Of a stretch of DNA of 57,967 bases, positions 1-7,911 are shown in pieces. The DNA comes from JAHJDS01 sp964569795 (GTDB lineage Bacteria; Desulfobacterota; Desulfarculia; Desulfarculales; JAHJDS01): assembly GCA_964569795.1 (NCBI GenBank), contig CAZMVB010000026.1, forward strand, positions 1 to 57,967, given 5' to 3'. A model generated the notes under the pieces. The model saw only the letters and a program-made list of their open reading frames with translations, was not told the DNA's origin and made no database searches. The number at the start of each line of letters is the position of its first letter. Position 1 is the first letter of the stretch. The position numbers and the translations under genes are program-made.

Positions 1-1934
1 CCGATCAGCTTGACCTCGAGACCGGGCACGTCGCCGATCGCCTCGAACAGGGCCGTGTCCGGCGCGGCCCCCACGGCCAAAACGACCGTGTCCGCTCGCG
101 TAGATTCCCGCTTTTCGCCGGCCTGGTAAATCACCTGGTCCGGGGTGATCTCGACCACCTTGGCGCTGGACTTGGCCGCAATCCCGTACAGCTTGAGCTT
201 CTTGAAATAGACCCACTTGGTGGACGGGCCGATGTCTGACCCGATCTTGGGCAGCATCTCGAGAACGGTCACTTTCCGCAGGCCGTTGAACAGATGTTCC
301 TTCAAGAATTCGGGGGTCTCGGCGGCGTGCACGGTCAGGAAATAGAGCTGGTCCGCGGTGATCATCCCGGCCTGGGCCAGGTAGAGGGCCGTTTCCAGGC
401 CGACCAGGCCGCCGCCGACCACGACCGCGTTCTTGCCGGCGATCACCTTCCGCTTGAGCACGTCCCAGGCCTGGACCACGTGGGGCAGGTCTGCGCCCGG
501 CAGGTCCGGGGTGACGGGCCGAGAGCCGGTGGCCAGGATGACCACCTCGGCCGGATGGTCCTTGATCTGCTCGGCGGTCATGGTCCGGCCGGTCAAAACG
601 CGCGCCCCGGCCTCCTCCAGGGAGCGCCGGTAATAGGCGATCAGCCGGGGGAACTCGGACTTCTTGGTCGGCCCGGCCCACCAGCGGACCTGGCCGCCCA
701 GGGTTTGCTTGGCCTCGACCAGGGTCACCCGGTGGCCGCGCCTGGCCGCGGTCAGGGCCGCCTCCAGGCCGGCCGGGCCGCCGCCGATCACCAGGACTTC
801 CTTGGACTCGGCGCCGGGGGCCAGTGACAGTTCCGTCTCGCGGCCGGCCAGGGGGTTGACCATGCAGCCCACGGGCTGGGCCAGAAACACGTGGTCAAAG
901 CAGCGCTGGTTGCAGGCCGTGCAGGGCCGGATGAAGCGGAGCCTGGTCCGGGAGGCCTTCCGGGGCAGATCGGGATCGGCGATCAGGCCCCGGCCGATGC
1001 AGATCAGGTCCAGGGCCCCGGTCTTGAGGTAATCCTCGGCTCCGGTCAGGTCGGTGATCCGGTTGCTGCCGGCCACCGGGATGTCCACCGCCTCCTTCAC
1101 CCCCCGGGCCAGATACAGGAAACCGGAGCGGGGCAGGTCGATGGTGATCTGGGGGACCCGGGTCTCGTGCCAGCCGCCGGTGACGTTGATCATGTCCAGG
1201 CCGGCCGCGGCGGCCAGCTTGGCGAACCGGGCCGCCTCGGGGTTGGTGTGGCCCCCGGGCACGAAGTCGTTGCCGGCGATGCGCATCCCGACCATGAAGT
1301 CCGTCCCGACCGCCTCGCGGACGGCCCGGATGACCTCCAGGCCGAATTTGGCCCGGTGCTCGAAGTCGCCGCCGTACTCGTCGGTCCGCTTGTTGATCGC
1401 CGGCGACAGGAACTGCGGGATCAAGTACCCGGCCGAGCCGATGATCTCGACCCCGGAGAATCCGGCCTCCCTGGCCCGGACCGCGGCCCCGGCAAAGGCC
1501 TCAATCACCGCCTGGATGTCACTGGCGGTCATTTCCCGGGCCTCTTCCTTGGTAAATCTCGAGACGTGGGTCGAACTGGAGATGGCCTGCTGGCCGTTGA
1601 TCAGAAACGAGTGGGAGTAGGCCCCGGCGTGGTAGAGCTGGGCCGAGACGGGCACCCCGTGGGACCGGACGGCCTCGGTCAGCCGTTTCAGCCCGGGGAG
1701 ATACTGGTCGTCCTTGAGGGCGATGAAGAACGATCCGCTGCCCAGGGAGTCCACCGAGCAGCCGCCGACGATGATCAGCCCCGGACCGCCCTGGGCCCGG
1801 CGCTCGTAGAATTTCACGAGACGGTCGGTCACCTCGCCGGTCGGGGTGTAGCCCAGGTGCATGGCCGGCATGACGATCCGGTTCTTCAGGGTCAGCGGTC
1901 CGACCTCAAGGGGGCTCATCAGGGTCTGGAGCAT
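1..1934 (-). CDS. fadH: 2,4-dienoyl-CoA reductase-type NADH:flavin oxidoreductase (C-terminus cut by window edge)
   Basis: Old-yellow-enzyme-type FMN barrel followed by an FeS linker and an FAD/NAD(P) Rossmann half, as in FadH, which reduces 2,4-dienoyl-CoA esters during beta-oxidation of unsaturated acyl chains. Seen: start MLQTLMSPLEVGPLTLKNR; the active-site pair of FadH is present, Tyr about 170 in GSAGYL and His about 256 in GWHETR; the 4Fe-4S ligands fit C-x2-C-x3-C-x11-C at about 338, 341, 345 and 357; the dinucleotide loop VIGGGPAGLEAA follows at about 382. The frame stays open to base 1, so about 644 residues are visible and the end is missing. It starts 23 bases after the upstream crotonase gene, so the two are probably one transcript. 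Other OYE-family reductases share this layout, but the conserved Tyr/His pair favours dienoyl-CoA reductase. Confidence 0.85.
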   Translation of the reverse strand, partial: MLQTLMSPLEVGPLTLKNRIVMPAMHLGYTPTGEVTDRLVKFYERRAQGGPGLIIVGGCSVDSLGSGSFFIALKDDQYLPGLKRLTEAVRSHGVPVSAQLYHAGAYSHSFLINGQQAISSSTHVSRFTKEEAREMTASDIQAVIEAFAGAAVRAREAGFSGVEIIGSAGYLIPQFLSPAINKRTDEYGGDFEHRAKFGLEVIRAVREAVGTDFMVGMRIAGNDFVPGGHTNPEAARFAKLAAAAGLDMINVTGGWHETRVPQITIDLPRSGFLYLARGVKEAVDIPVAGSNRITDLTGAEDYLKTGALDLICIGRGLIADPDLPRKASRTRLRFIRPCTACNQRCFDHVFLAQPVGCMVNPLAGRETELSLAPGAESKEVLVIGGGPAGLEAALTAARRGHRVTLVEAKQTLGGQVRWWAGPTKKSEFPRLIAYYRRSLEEAGARVLTGRTMTAEQIKDHPAEVVILATGSRPVTPDLPGADLPHVVQAWDVLKRKVIAGKNAVVVGGGLVGLETALYLAQAGMITADQLYFLTVHAAETPEFLKEHLFNGLRKVTVLEMLPKIGSDIGPSTKWVYFKKLKLYGIAAKSSAKVVEITPDQVIYQAGEKRESTRADTVVLAVGAAPDTALFEAIGDVPGLEVKLI

Positions 1935-1957
1935 TTTCTTCTCCCGCTTTTTTCTGG

Positions 1958-2770
1958 TTACCGACCGGTGTAGGTCCCGGGACGTTTCTGCAAGAAGGCC
2001 GTGATCGCCTCCTTGAGGTCCTCGGAGGGGATGATCATGGCGTTGCGGGCCGCGTTGTAGCGGAGTTTTTCGGTGAGGCCGCTCTGCTCGTCGTGGAGGA
2101 AGACGTCCTTGGCCCCCTGGACGGCCAGGGGCGGTTTGGCGGCGATGTCGGCCGCCCACTCCTGGCCGACCCGTTCCAGTTCGGCCTCGTCGGCGCAGAC
2201 CTTGTTGACCAGGCCCATGGCGCAGGCCTCGTCGGCGTCAAAGCGGTGGGCCCGAAAGGCGATCTCGCGGGCCTTGGCCGGGCCGACGATCCGCGGCAGG
2301 CGCTGGAGGCCCCCCACGTCGGTGATCAGGCCCAGGTTGGCCTCGGGCAACGCAAAGAGGGTCCCGGCCGAGGCCAGCCTCAGGTCGCAGCACACGGCCA
2401 GTTCGAGCCCGGCCCCGAGGCAATGCCCCTGGATCAGGGCGATGGTCGGCGGCCGCAGTCTTTCGAGGGCGGTGTGGATGTCCTGGGCCTGGCAGACCAT
2501 CTTGAAGAAGGCCTCCTTCTGGGTGGCGGACGGGGCCTCCATGATGTTCCGGGCCATCTCGCCGGTCGGGTCCAGGTTCAACCCGGCGCAGAACGACTTG
2601 CCCTCGCCCGAGACGATGATCGCCCGGGCCTCGTCATCAACCGCGGCCTGTTTGATCGCCTCGTCAATGGCCGCCCACATGTCCCGGTCCAGGGCGTTGC
2701 GTTTCTTGGGCCGGTTGAGGTGGATGCGGCCGACGTGATCCTGCCGCGAGTAATTACAAAGCTCGGCCAC
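1958..2770 (-). CDS. Enoyl-CoA hydratase/isomerase family protein, probably dienoyl-CoA isomerase-like
   Basis: Crotonase fold of 270 residues. Oxyanion-hole segments are visible around CAGLNLD (about 61) and HCLGAGLELA (about 116). Three acidic residues, Glu123, Glu143 and Asp151, have spacings of 20 and 8. These match the catalytic Asp176/Glu196/Asp204 of rat delta3,5-delta2,4-dienoyl-CoA isomerase (ECH1), and the local sequence LGLITDVGGLQRLP is close to ECH1. Ordinary hydratases have the two glutamates but not the third acid. The gene directly precedes the dienoyl-CoA reductase, which supports a role in oxidising acyl chains with odd-numbered double bonds. The isomerase assignment is an inference; plain enoyl-CoA hydratase remains possible. 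Confidence 0.85.
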   Translation of the reverse strand: MAELCNYSRQDHVGRIHLNRPKKRNALDRDMWAAIDEAIKQAAVDDEARAIIVSGEGKSFCAGLNLDPTGEMARNIMEAPSATQKEAFFKMVCQAQDIHTALERLRPPTIALIQGHCLGAGLELAVCCDLRLASAGTLFALPEANLGLITDVGGLQRLPRIVGPAKAREIAFRAHRFDADEACAMGLVNKVCADEAELERVGQEWAADIAAKPPLAVQGAKDVFLHDEQSGLTEKLRYNAARNAMIIPSEDLKEAITAFLQKRPGTYTGR

Positions 2771-2925
2771 GGCTTTTCCCTCCGGGTTTTTCGTTTGGGA
2801 ACCGGCGGCCGGAAGGATTCTTCGGCCCCGGAGCGTTCACGCTAACACAACCCTGAAACCGGGTCAAACCTCGGAACGGGCGACAAAACCGGGCCGGCCG
2901 TGTGGGTGGGAACCATATACTCATT

Positions 2926-2942
2926 TTGGCACCGAAGTTGCT
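2926..2942 (+). promoter_or_regulatory. Sigma-54 (-24/-12) promoter of the transglycosylase gene
   Basis: The 17-mer TTGGCACCGAAGTTGCT fits the sigma-54 consensus YTGGCACGRNNNTTGCW at all but one defined position, with the essential GG and GC exactly ten bases apart (2928-2929 and 2940-2941). It points at the gene starting at 2987, with a start site expected near 2953. Sigma-54 promoters need an enhancer-binding activator, so the downstream gene is probably expressed conditionally. No flagellar gene is in view to confirm the usual flagellar link. Confidence 0.7.
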
Positions 2943-2986
2943 CCACAAATGAACCGAACAGCCGGGAAACCTGACCGGACGGAGAG

Positions 2987-3724
2987 ATGGGAGTCCATTA
3001 TAACTTAATTTCCAATGAGTTGCACCGCAACACCTCGCCCCTGGCCACCGGCGGCCGGTTGCTCAATACCGGTTTCGGCCGGCCATCATTCCAGCGCCTG
3101 CTGGCAAAATATGCCGTCGGCGGCGCGACCGACACCGAGGCGGTCTCCACGGACCCGGGCGTTGATTCTTCCCGTGTCGATTACTTGTTAAATTTACTCC
3201 GGGCCCAGTCCAGCCCGGTGCCGGTCAACGTCCCGATCGGGTCCCGCCCGGACGGCCCGGTCAGCCGCGAGCCGGACCGCGACACTGCTTCGACCTCGCC
3301 CACCGGCCCGGCACCTTCCCGGGCCGAGATCGACCGGCTGATCCAGGCCGCGGCCAAGAGGCACGGAGTCGATCCCGCCCTGGTCAAGGCCGTGGTCCAG
3401 GCCGAGAGCAATTTCGATCCCGCCTCGACCTCATCGGTCGGGGCCATGGGCCTGATGCAGCTCATGCCCGCCACCGCCTCCGAGCTGGGGGTGACCAACG
3501 CCTATGACGCCCGGCAGAACGTGGACGGCGGGACCCGGTATCTGAAGCGGCTCCTGGTCAGGTACAACGGGGACGTCAAGCGGGCCCTGGCGGCCTACAA
3601 CTGGGGGCCGGGCAACGTGGACCGCAAGGGGATCACCCGCCTGCCCAGCGAGACCCGGACGTACGTCCGCCGGGTGATGGGCAACTGGGATAAGTACGCG
3701 TCGCAGGCGGACACGGTGGCTTGA
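2987..3724 (+). CDS. Soluble lytic murein transglycosylase-like protein (SLT domain)
   Basis: 245 residues. A low-complexity N-terminal half (1-110, no signal peptide or membrane segment) precedes a lytic transglycosylase domain (about 112-240). Family landmarks are all present: the catalytic Glu140 in VQAESNFDP, GAMGLMQLMPATA at 152-164, AAYNWGPGN at 202-210, and PSETRTYVRRV. These enzymes cleave the MurNAc-GlcNAc bond of peptidoglycan with formation of a 1,6-anhydro ring. The purine-rich GGAGAG sits immediately before the ATG, an unusually short spacing. A sigma-54 promoter lies upstream. The lack of a signal peptide suggests export by another apparatus, for example a flagellar-type one as for FlgJ-like enzymes, but that is inference. 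Confidence 0.85.
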   Translation: MGVHYNLISNELHRNTSPLATGGRLLNTGFGRPSFQRLLAKYAVGGATDTEAVSTDPGVDSSRVDYLLNLLRAQSSPVPVNVPIGSRPDGPVSREPDRDTASTSPTGPAPSRAEIDRLIQAAAKRHGVDPALVKAVVQAESNFDPASTSSVGAMGLMQLMPATASELGVTNAYDARQNVDGGTRYLKRLLVRYNGDVKRALAAYNWGPGNVDRKGITRLPSETRTYVRRVMGNWDKYASQADTVA

Positions 3725-3803
3725 GGTAGAATAATATTTTTTGAGTTCGAGTTGACCCACTGATTATGGGCCAAACATCCGGCTCTGACTATATGCCGAT
3801 TAA

Positions 3804-4517
3804 CTATTTTTTCGGTGATGGGAGAGCATCTTTCACAATGGCTCTTGTGGCTTCAAGATCCGAAAATTCGATTCCAGTCACACAGAAGATGAACATGGCC
3901 TGAAACAAACCAAATAATTCACGCGACAGACAAATCTCCGTCGGCTCAATTGCGGCCGGGTCCCGGCCAATGACTACCTGTATTCGGTCAAATCTTGCTA
4001 TACCTTCAAGCATACCTTTTGTCTGACGATAAAAGAAAAACTGCCTATACATCATGCACTTTATGAGTTGCACTTGCTGTTGAGGGAATCCTGACCCACC
4101 TTCTGGAGCTTCAATGCTATAGCCCGGTATGACGAATATTGAATCCTCTTGTAAATGTTTTTTGCCCTTGCCTTTTAGTATTTTGGCTATTTCTGGATAA
4201 ATATCTAGCCCAGAACCAAGTATTATTCCAGGCCTCTTCTTTGCCCTCTGAATTAATAGTTCTTCATTTGACCTAAGTTTCAAATACTTAATCGGTAACG
4301 ATCTGTCACTCTTTTTAAAATCACCTCGCCGATTTGCATTTCGGAGCACAAAGCGCACTTCTTCGTGCTCCTCCGGCGATGACCTTTCAACTTCAAGTAT
4401 TTGGGGAACTGGCTCAATGTGAGGAACTGGAAGCCAACAAAATTGGCCTGGACAAAACTCAGTTCGCTTAACTCGACAGTAAAATTGGCTTTCATCATAT
4501 AGTTGCGTCACACCCAT
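3804..4517 (-). CDS. Unknown protein, candidate toxin partner of the Panacea-domain gene
   Basis: 237 residues; I recognise no family. The gene is clearly AT-rich against its neighbours. It starts at ATG 4517, two bases after the stop of the Panacea gene, and its ribosome site (AGGA) lies inside the end of that gene, so the two are translationally linked. Visible traits: a cysteine-containing N-terminus (CRVKRTEFCPGQFCWLP), a basic middle part with GKGKK, and a C-terminal hydrophobic stretch around LFGLFQAMFIFCVTG that is too short and mixed to call a membrane helix. No signal peptide. GQFCWLP faintly recalls the opening strand of PemK/MazF-type SH3 barrels, but nothing else supports that. 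Position beside a Panacea gene makes a toxin role plausible. Confidence 0.65.
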   Translation of the reverse strand: MGVTQLYDESQFYCRVKRTEFCPGQFCWLPVPHIEPVPQILEVERSSPEEHEEVRFVLRNANRRGDFKKSDRSLPIKYLKLRSNEELLIQRAKKRPGIILGSGLDIYPEIAKILKGKGKKHLQEDSIFVIPGYSIEAPEGGSGFPQQQVQLIKCMMYRQFFFYRQTKGMLEGIARFDRIQVVIGRDPAAIEPTEICLSRELFGLFQAMFIFCVTGIEFSDLEATRAIVKDALPSPKK

Positions 4518-4519
4518 GA

Positions 4520-5215
4520 TTACTTAATCCTGGCAATCCCCGAAATGTCGGCTGTCAAATCATCACCGTCCATTGTGTCTATCATTTGATAGTATTCATC
4601 GTCTTTCCATTTGGATGCTTCTTTCTCGTCTTCAAGCAACCTCTTCCGCCCTTTTTCGAAAGAATCTGCAAGTTGACTTATATATTGTCTGGCGAGCCGT
4701 ATTTGTTCTTTTGACAATTTTTTAGGCTCAGGTGCTTTGCTTCTGATTGGAACTCGGGCTTTACTAAAATCTAACAAGTCGCCTTTTTTTACATCCTCCA
4801 TTGGTTCAGTTTCAAAATAAACGTAGTCTAACAAGGATGGTGTGTCATCTCCATACGTTTTAATGGCCCACTTTAACTGAGATACAACCTCAAGGGGCAA
4901 TACTTGCTCCGACTGTTCGGCTTCGGGATCACGACAGGTAAAGCTTCGAAAATCTTTATCGTAGCGACCCTCGTGTATTGACATTGAAATTAGTCCTTCG
5001 CTAACGGTTTCATCAATTGCTGACATGGCCTCGGGGCAATAAGGACCGTAGTAGACGAACCTCCATGGAAGTCCTGTAAGAGCGGCTCCTTTATTGTATC
5101 TAGCATAATAAAGATCGGCCAAGTATAGGAACTTGACCAGCTTGTTTGTGGTCAAAAGGATATCTGACTGGTTAGAATACCATACAATAAATCTGACTAA
5201 GTCACGAACGGTCAT
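4520..5215 (-). CDS. Panacea-domain (SocA/GepA-like) protein, candidate antitoxin
   Basis: The N-terminal half has the pattern of the Panacea domain (SocA/DUF4065): LVKFLYLADLYYARYNKG, then GLPWRFVYYGPYCPEAM, that is a KL-x2-LYLADL helix and a YGP motif. Panacea is known as a promiscuous antitoxin domain paired with many unrelated toxins. The C-terminal part is charged and probably helical. In-frame starts exist at 5251 (TTG), 5242 (ATG) and 5215 (ATG); I chose 5215 (MTVRDLVRF) because it is preceded by GGAA and matches the usual start of the domain, giving 231 residues. AT-rich composition and isolation from any phage genes suggest a horizontally acquired pair. Antitoxin function is inferred from the domain and gene arrangement. 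Confidence 0.75.
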   Translation of the reverse strand: MTVRDLVRFIVWYSNQSDILLTTNKLVKFLYLADLYYARYNKGAALTGLPWRFVYYGPYCPEAMSAIDETVSEGLISMSIHEGRYDKDFRSFTCRDPEAEQSEQVLPLEVVSQLKWAIKTYGDDTPSLLDYVYFETEPMEDVKKGDLLDFSKARVPIRSKAPEPKKLSKEQIRLARQYISQLADSFEKGRKRLLEDEKEASKWKDDEYYQMIDTMDGDDLTADISGIARIK

Positions 5216-5576
5216 GCTTTGTTTTTCCAAGCTAGAAGGCATGGCTGGCAAGCTTTAAACAGGTTGGCTTGGGAGTACCTCTAACCTATATTTCGGTTGG
5301 TATCCCTGTCAACTTAATTATAGCCTATTTGGGGTGGTGCTGCATCTCTTACTCCTTTCTGCTGATTTGATGTAGCCTGCTCATTGGACTACTCCCATTT
5401 GGCCTCACTTCTGTTTGGCACAACATATTGGTTTGTTAGGAAATATTCCCATGGAAGGCGGTAGAGATCGAGGCCCATCTGTGTTGATTAATATTATATT
5501 TCAAATAAATGGTGATAAAGCTTAAGCCTTGACTTAACCAGTGGTCATACCTATATTTTTTTTGAGGAGGCAATCC
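5216..5576. other. Gene-free AT-rich interval with a promoter at its right end
   Basis: About 360 bases between the divergent Panacea and radical SAM genes. I find no coding sequence, tRNA or convincing stem-loop. It must hold the leftward promoter of the Panacea pair, but I see no clear pair of hexamers for it. The rightward promoter is listed separately. Confidence 0.5.
5529..5557 (+). promoter_or_regulatory. Sigma-70-type promoter of the radical SAM gene
   Basis: TTGACT (5529-5534), a 17-base spacer, then TATATT (5552-5557): five of six consensus bases in each box. Transcription would begin near 5564, right at the ribosome site GAGGAGG (5564-5570), giving a very short leader. This placement also rules out the earlier in-frame ATG at 5541, which lies within the promoter. 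Confidence 0.55.
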
Positions 5577-6722
5577 ATGGGCTCAGACCTGACATTCGAG
5601 CAGGGACCGATCCGGCCGCCCAGCGAGGCCATGTCGCTCCTGCTCCGGTTCACCCGGAACTGCCCCTGGAACAAGTGCCTGTTCTGCCCGGTTTACAAGG
5701 GCCGCGAGTTCTCGCGCCGGTCCCTGGAGGAAATCAAGGCCGATATCCAGACCGCCAGGGACATCTACGACGAGATCATCGCCCTGTCCTGGCGGCTGGG
5801 CCGGCCGGGCCAGGTGGACGACACGGTCATCAGCCAACTGTACAACTCCGGGCCATACTCACACGCCTATCTCAACGTGGCCGCCTGGCTGTACTACGGC
5901 ACCGGCGCGGTCTTTCTGCAGGACGCCAACAACCTGATCCTGGACACCGACGTCCTGGTCGAGGCCCTCGAGTTTTTGCGGGAAAAATTCCCGTTCATCA
6001 CCCGGGTGACGTCCTACGCCCGCAGCTCCACCCTGGCCCGGAAATCCGTCGAGGATTTGACGCGCATCCGCCAGGCCGGCCTGGACCGGGTCCACGTCGG
6101 TCTCGAGACCGGGCACGATCCGCTCCTCAAGCTCATGAAAAAGGGGACCACCGCCGCCAAGCAGATCGAGGGCGGTAAACGGGCCATCGCCGCGGGCATG
6201 GAGCTTTCCGAGTACGTCATGCCCGGCCTGGGCGGGAAAGAAATGACCCGGGAGCACGCCCTGGATACGGCCCGGGTCTTGAACGAGATCAATCCCCACT
6301 TCATACGTCTCAGGAGCCTGCGCGTCCCGCCCCGGATCCCGCTCTTTGATCTGGTCGAGTCAGGCAAATTCACGCCCCTGACCGACGACGAGCAGGCCGA
6401 GGAAATAAAACTCTTTTTGGAGACCCTGGACGGGATCACCTCGACCATCACCTCGGACCACATCATGAATCTCCTGGAAGAGGTGACCGGGAAGTACCCC
6501 GAGGACAAGGAGCGGCTGATCGGGATAGTCGATGAGTATCTGGACCTGCCCGATGACGAACGGCTGATCTACCGCCTGGGCCGGCGGGGCGGTCTGTTCC
6601 GGACTCTGGAGGATCGCAACGATCCGGCCAAGCGGTCCCGGATCGAGGGGGCGCTCAAGCGGCTCCAGGCCGAGGGCAGCGTCGAGGAGACGATCAAGGA
6701 ACTGGTGGACCAGACGATCTAA
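5577..6722 (+). CDS. Radical SAM protein of unknown substrate
   Basis: 381 residues from the ATG at 5577, chosen because GAGGAGG lies seven bases upstream. The cluster motif is CPWNKCLFC (Cys29, Cys34, Cys37), so the spacing is C-x4-C-x2-C and not the commoner C-x3-C-x2-C. VHVGLETGHDPLLKLMKKG (about 173-191) is the typical strand-turn-helix of COG1032/Elp3-like radical SAM barrels, with GLET helping to bind SAM. No B12-binding or second cluster domain is evident; the C-terminal third is charged and helical. It stands alone between two AT-rich genes but has the GC-rich composition of the core genome. Substrate unknown; relatives are usually just annotated radical SAM protein. Confidence 0.85.
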   Translation: MGSDLTFEQGPIRPPSEAMSLLLRFTRNCPWNKCLFCPVYKGREFSRRSLEEIKADIQTARDIYDEIIALSWRLGRPGQVDDTVISQLYNSGPYSHAYLNVAAWLYYGTGAVFLQDANNLILDTDVLVEALEFLREKFPFITRVTSYARSSTLARKSVEDLTRIRQAGLDRVHVGLETGHDPLLKLMKKGTTAAKQIEGGKRAIAAGMELSEYVMPGLGGKEMTREHALDTARVLNEINPHFIRLRSLRVPPRIPLFDLVESGKFTPLTDDEQAEEIKLFLETLDGITSTITSDHIMNLLEEVTGKYPEDKERLIGIVDEYLDLPDDERLIYRLGRRGGLFRTLEDRNDPAKRSRIEGALKRLQAEGSVEETIKELVDQTI

Positions 6723-6765
6723 CGTGATTGCCGTCGGGCGGGGCCGCTTCCCTCCCGTGATGGTA

Positions 6766-7377
6766 TTAAGGCCTATCTACCTTAAAGACACATGGGCCCC
6801 ACCACGACTCTTTCCCGGCATAATTTATACGCCTCAGAATTTCAGGCGGCTCGGCAAATTTTGTCCCGGACTCTTTGGCCAATCCCGCAAATCTCTCCTT
6901 TATTGTCTTCCTACTAGTTGAGTCACTGTAGACCGCTGCGAAACCACCCCGAATATTTGGACAGTCCCTTAGCAATCCCCTAATCCTTTCCACGTCCTTG
7001 ACTATATCAATATGACCCCAAGACCTTTTGATTTCAATAAGATATAAAGGTTCGCTGTCTTCTGAATTAGGCTTTATACCCTTACTCCAACAGACAATAT
7101 CTACTTTCTGCTTACCAAAACCATCTAACAAGTCTTTAGTCTCTTTTCCCTTTAGCGATAGACTGATAATTGCTTTAATTGATTCTTCAAGCGTAACGAA
7201 AGGGAATATGACAAATAAATTTCTTGCTATTTCGTCTCTTATAAAACTCTCTGGGGCCTCATCAAGGGCATACCCTCCGCTCCAAGCAAGATAATTATTT
7301 AAGGCAGATGTTATGCCTAGAATTATTGCCCGAATAATATATTTTTCTTCAACGAAATTCTTCCTGCTGTTCTCCAT
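6766..7377 (-). CDS. AT-rich hypothetical protein, possible PD-(D/E)XK nuclease-like fold
   Basis: 203 residues, no family recognised with certainty. KVDIVCW (Asp93) followed by LYLIEIKRSW (Glu115, Lys117) has the D-x(21)-E-x-K arrangement of PD-(D/E)XK nucleases, and the preceding APESFIRDEIARNL resembles the helix found before the core in several restriction-endonuclease-like families. No membrane segment or signal peptide. Base composition is far more AT-rich than the flanking genes, and the gene sits alone beside dispersed palindromic repeats, which suggests acquisition by transfer. A defence or mobile-element role is possible but not shown; there is no methyltransferase or other restriction gene nearby. 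Confidence 0.7.
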   Translation of the reverse strand: MENSRKNFVEEKYIIRAIILGITSALNNYLAWSGGYALDEAPESFIRDEIARNLFVIFPFVTLEESIKAIISLSLKGKETKDLLDGFGKQKVDIVCWSKGIKPNSEDSEPLYLIEIKRSWGHIDIVKDVERIRGLLRDCPNIRGGFAAVYSDSTSRKTIKERFAGLAKESGTKFAEPPEILRRINYAGKESWWGPCVFKVDRP

Positions 7378-7455
7378 TTGCCACCTCCACCCCTTAATAT
7401 TGATATTATACTAACTAATTAATATTCATATGTCAATTAGTTCTCAAAAGACCCT

Positions 7456-7620
7456 GGGTGGCCCAGACAGCTCTGCTGTCTGGGTGCCGCAGGCACAAGA
7501 AGTCATCCCCGAAGCGCCGACTTTTACAGAGCTCAAAGCAAGTGACTTCCGATTCCATTCGACCCCTGGGCAGGCCTCTTGTCGCTTCGCGACCCAGACA
7601 ACAAGTTGTCTGGGCCACCC
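7456..7620. repeat. Palindrome-bounded repeat element, MITE-like
   Basis: The 14-mer GGGTGGCCCAGACA (7456-7469) recurs inverted at 7607-7620. Each end also carries its own hairpin: CCCAGACAG/CTGTCTGGG (7462-7484, five-base loop) and CCCAGACAAC/GTTGTCTGGG (7593-7614, two-base loop). A third small stem, GTCGC-TTC-GCGAC, is at 7581-7593. About 165 bp, no coding capacity. Nested terminal palindromes suggest a dispersed non-autonomous element; copy number cannot be judged from this window. Confidence 0.6.
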
Positions 7621-7682
7621 GGAGGAACTCAACCAGCCTTTCAGGCAAGTCGGCCGTCGTCTAGAACCAGGTGGCGAGCCCG

Positions 7683-7766
7683 GGTGCGAAGCCGCACGGG
7701 CGTACTTCGCGGTGCGAGGCCGCACGGGCGTACTTCGCGGTGCGAGGCCGCACGGGCGTACTTCGC
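7683..7766. repeat. Three tandem copies of a 28-bp unit
   Basis: The unit begins GGTGCGAGGCCGCACGGGCG and ends TACTTCGC. Copies are at 7683-7710, 7711-7738 and 7739-7766; the last two are identical and the first differs at one base. There is no spacer, so it is not a CRISPR array. The core GTGCGAGGCCGCAC is itself nearly palindromic. Confidence 0.85.
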
Positions 7767-7911
7767 GACGAACGTTCGCGGCCTGCTTTCTTTCCGTCCG
7801 CGCTTACCGCCTCCATTTCATTTCGGCTACGCTCTTCATGAAAAAGCGGACCCGTTGCCCCTTACTGTGAGCGAGCACGTATAACAACGTCACGAGTCAG
7901 GTGGTGAGCCT

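Noticed and set aside
2754..2948. Frame of 64 codons upstream of the crotonase gene
   Set aside because: Overlaps the crotonase start and the sigma-54 promoter; no ribosome site or similarity.
7683..7766. CRISPR-like short repeats
   Set aside because: Copies abut without spacers and there are no cas genes.
7430..7870. Overlapping small frames in the repeat interval
   Set aside because: They include the tandem and palindromic repeats, lack a ribosome site and resemble no protein.
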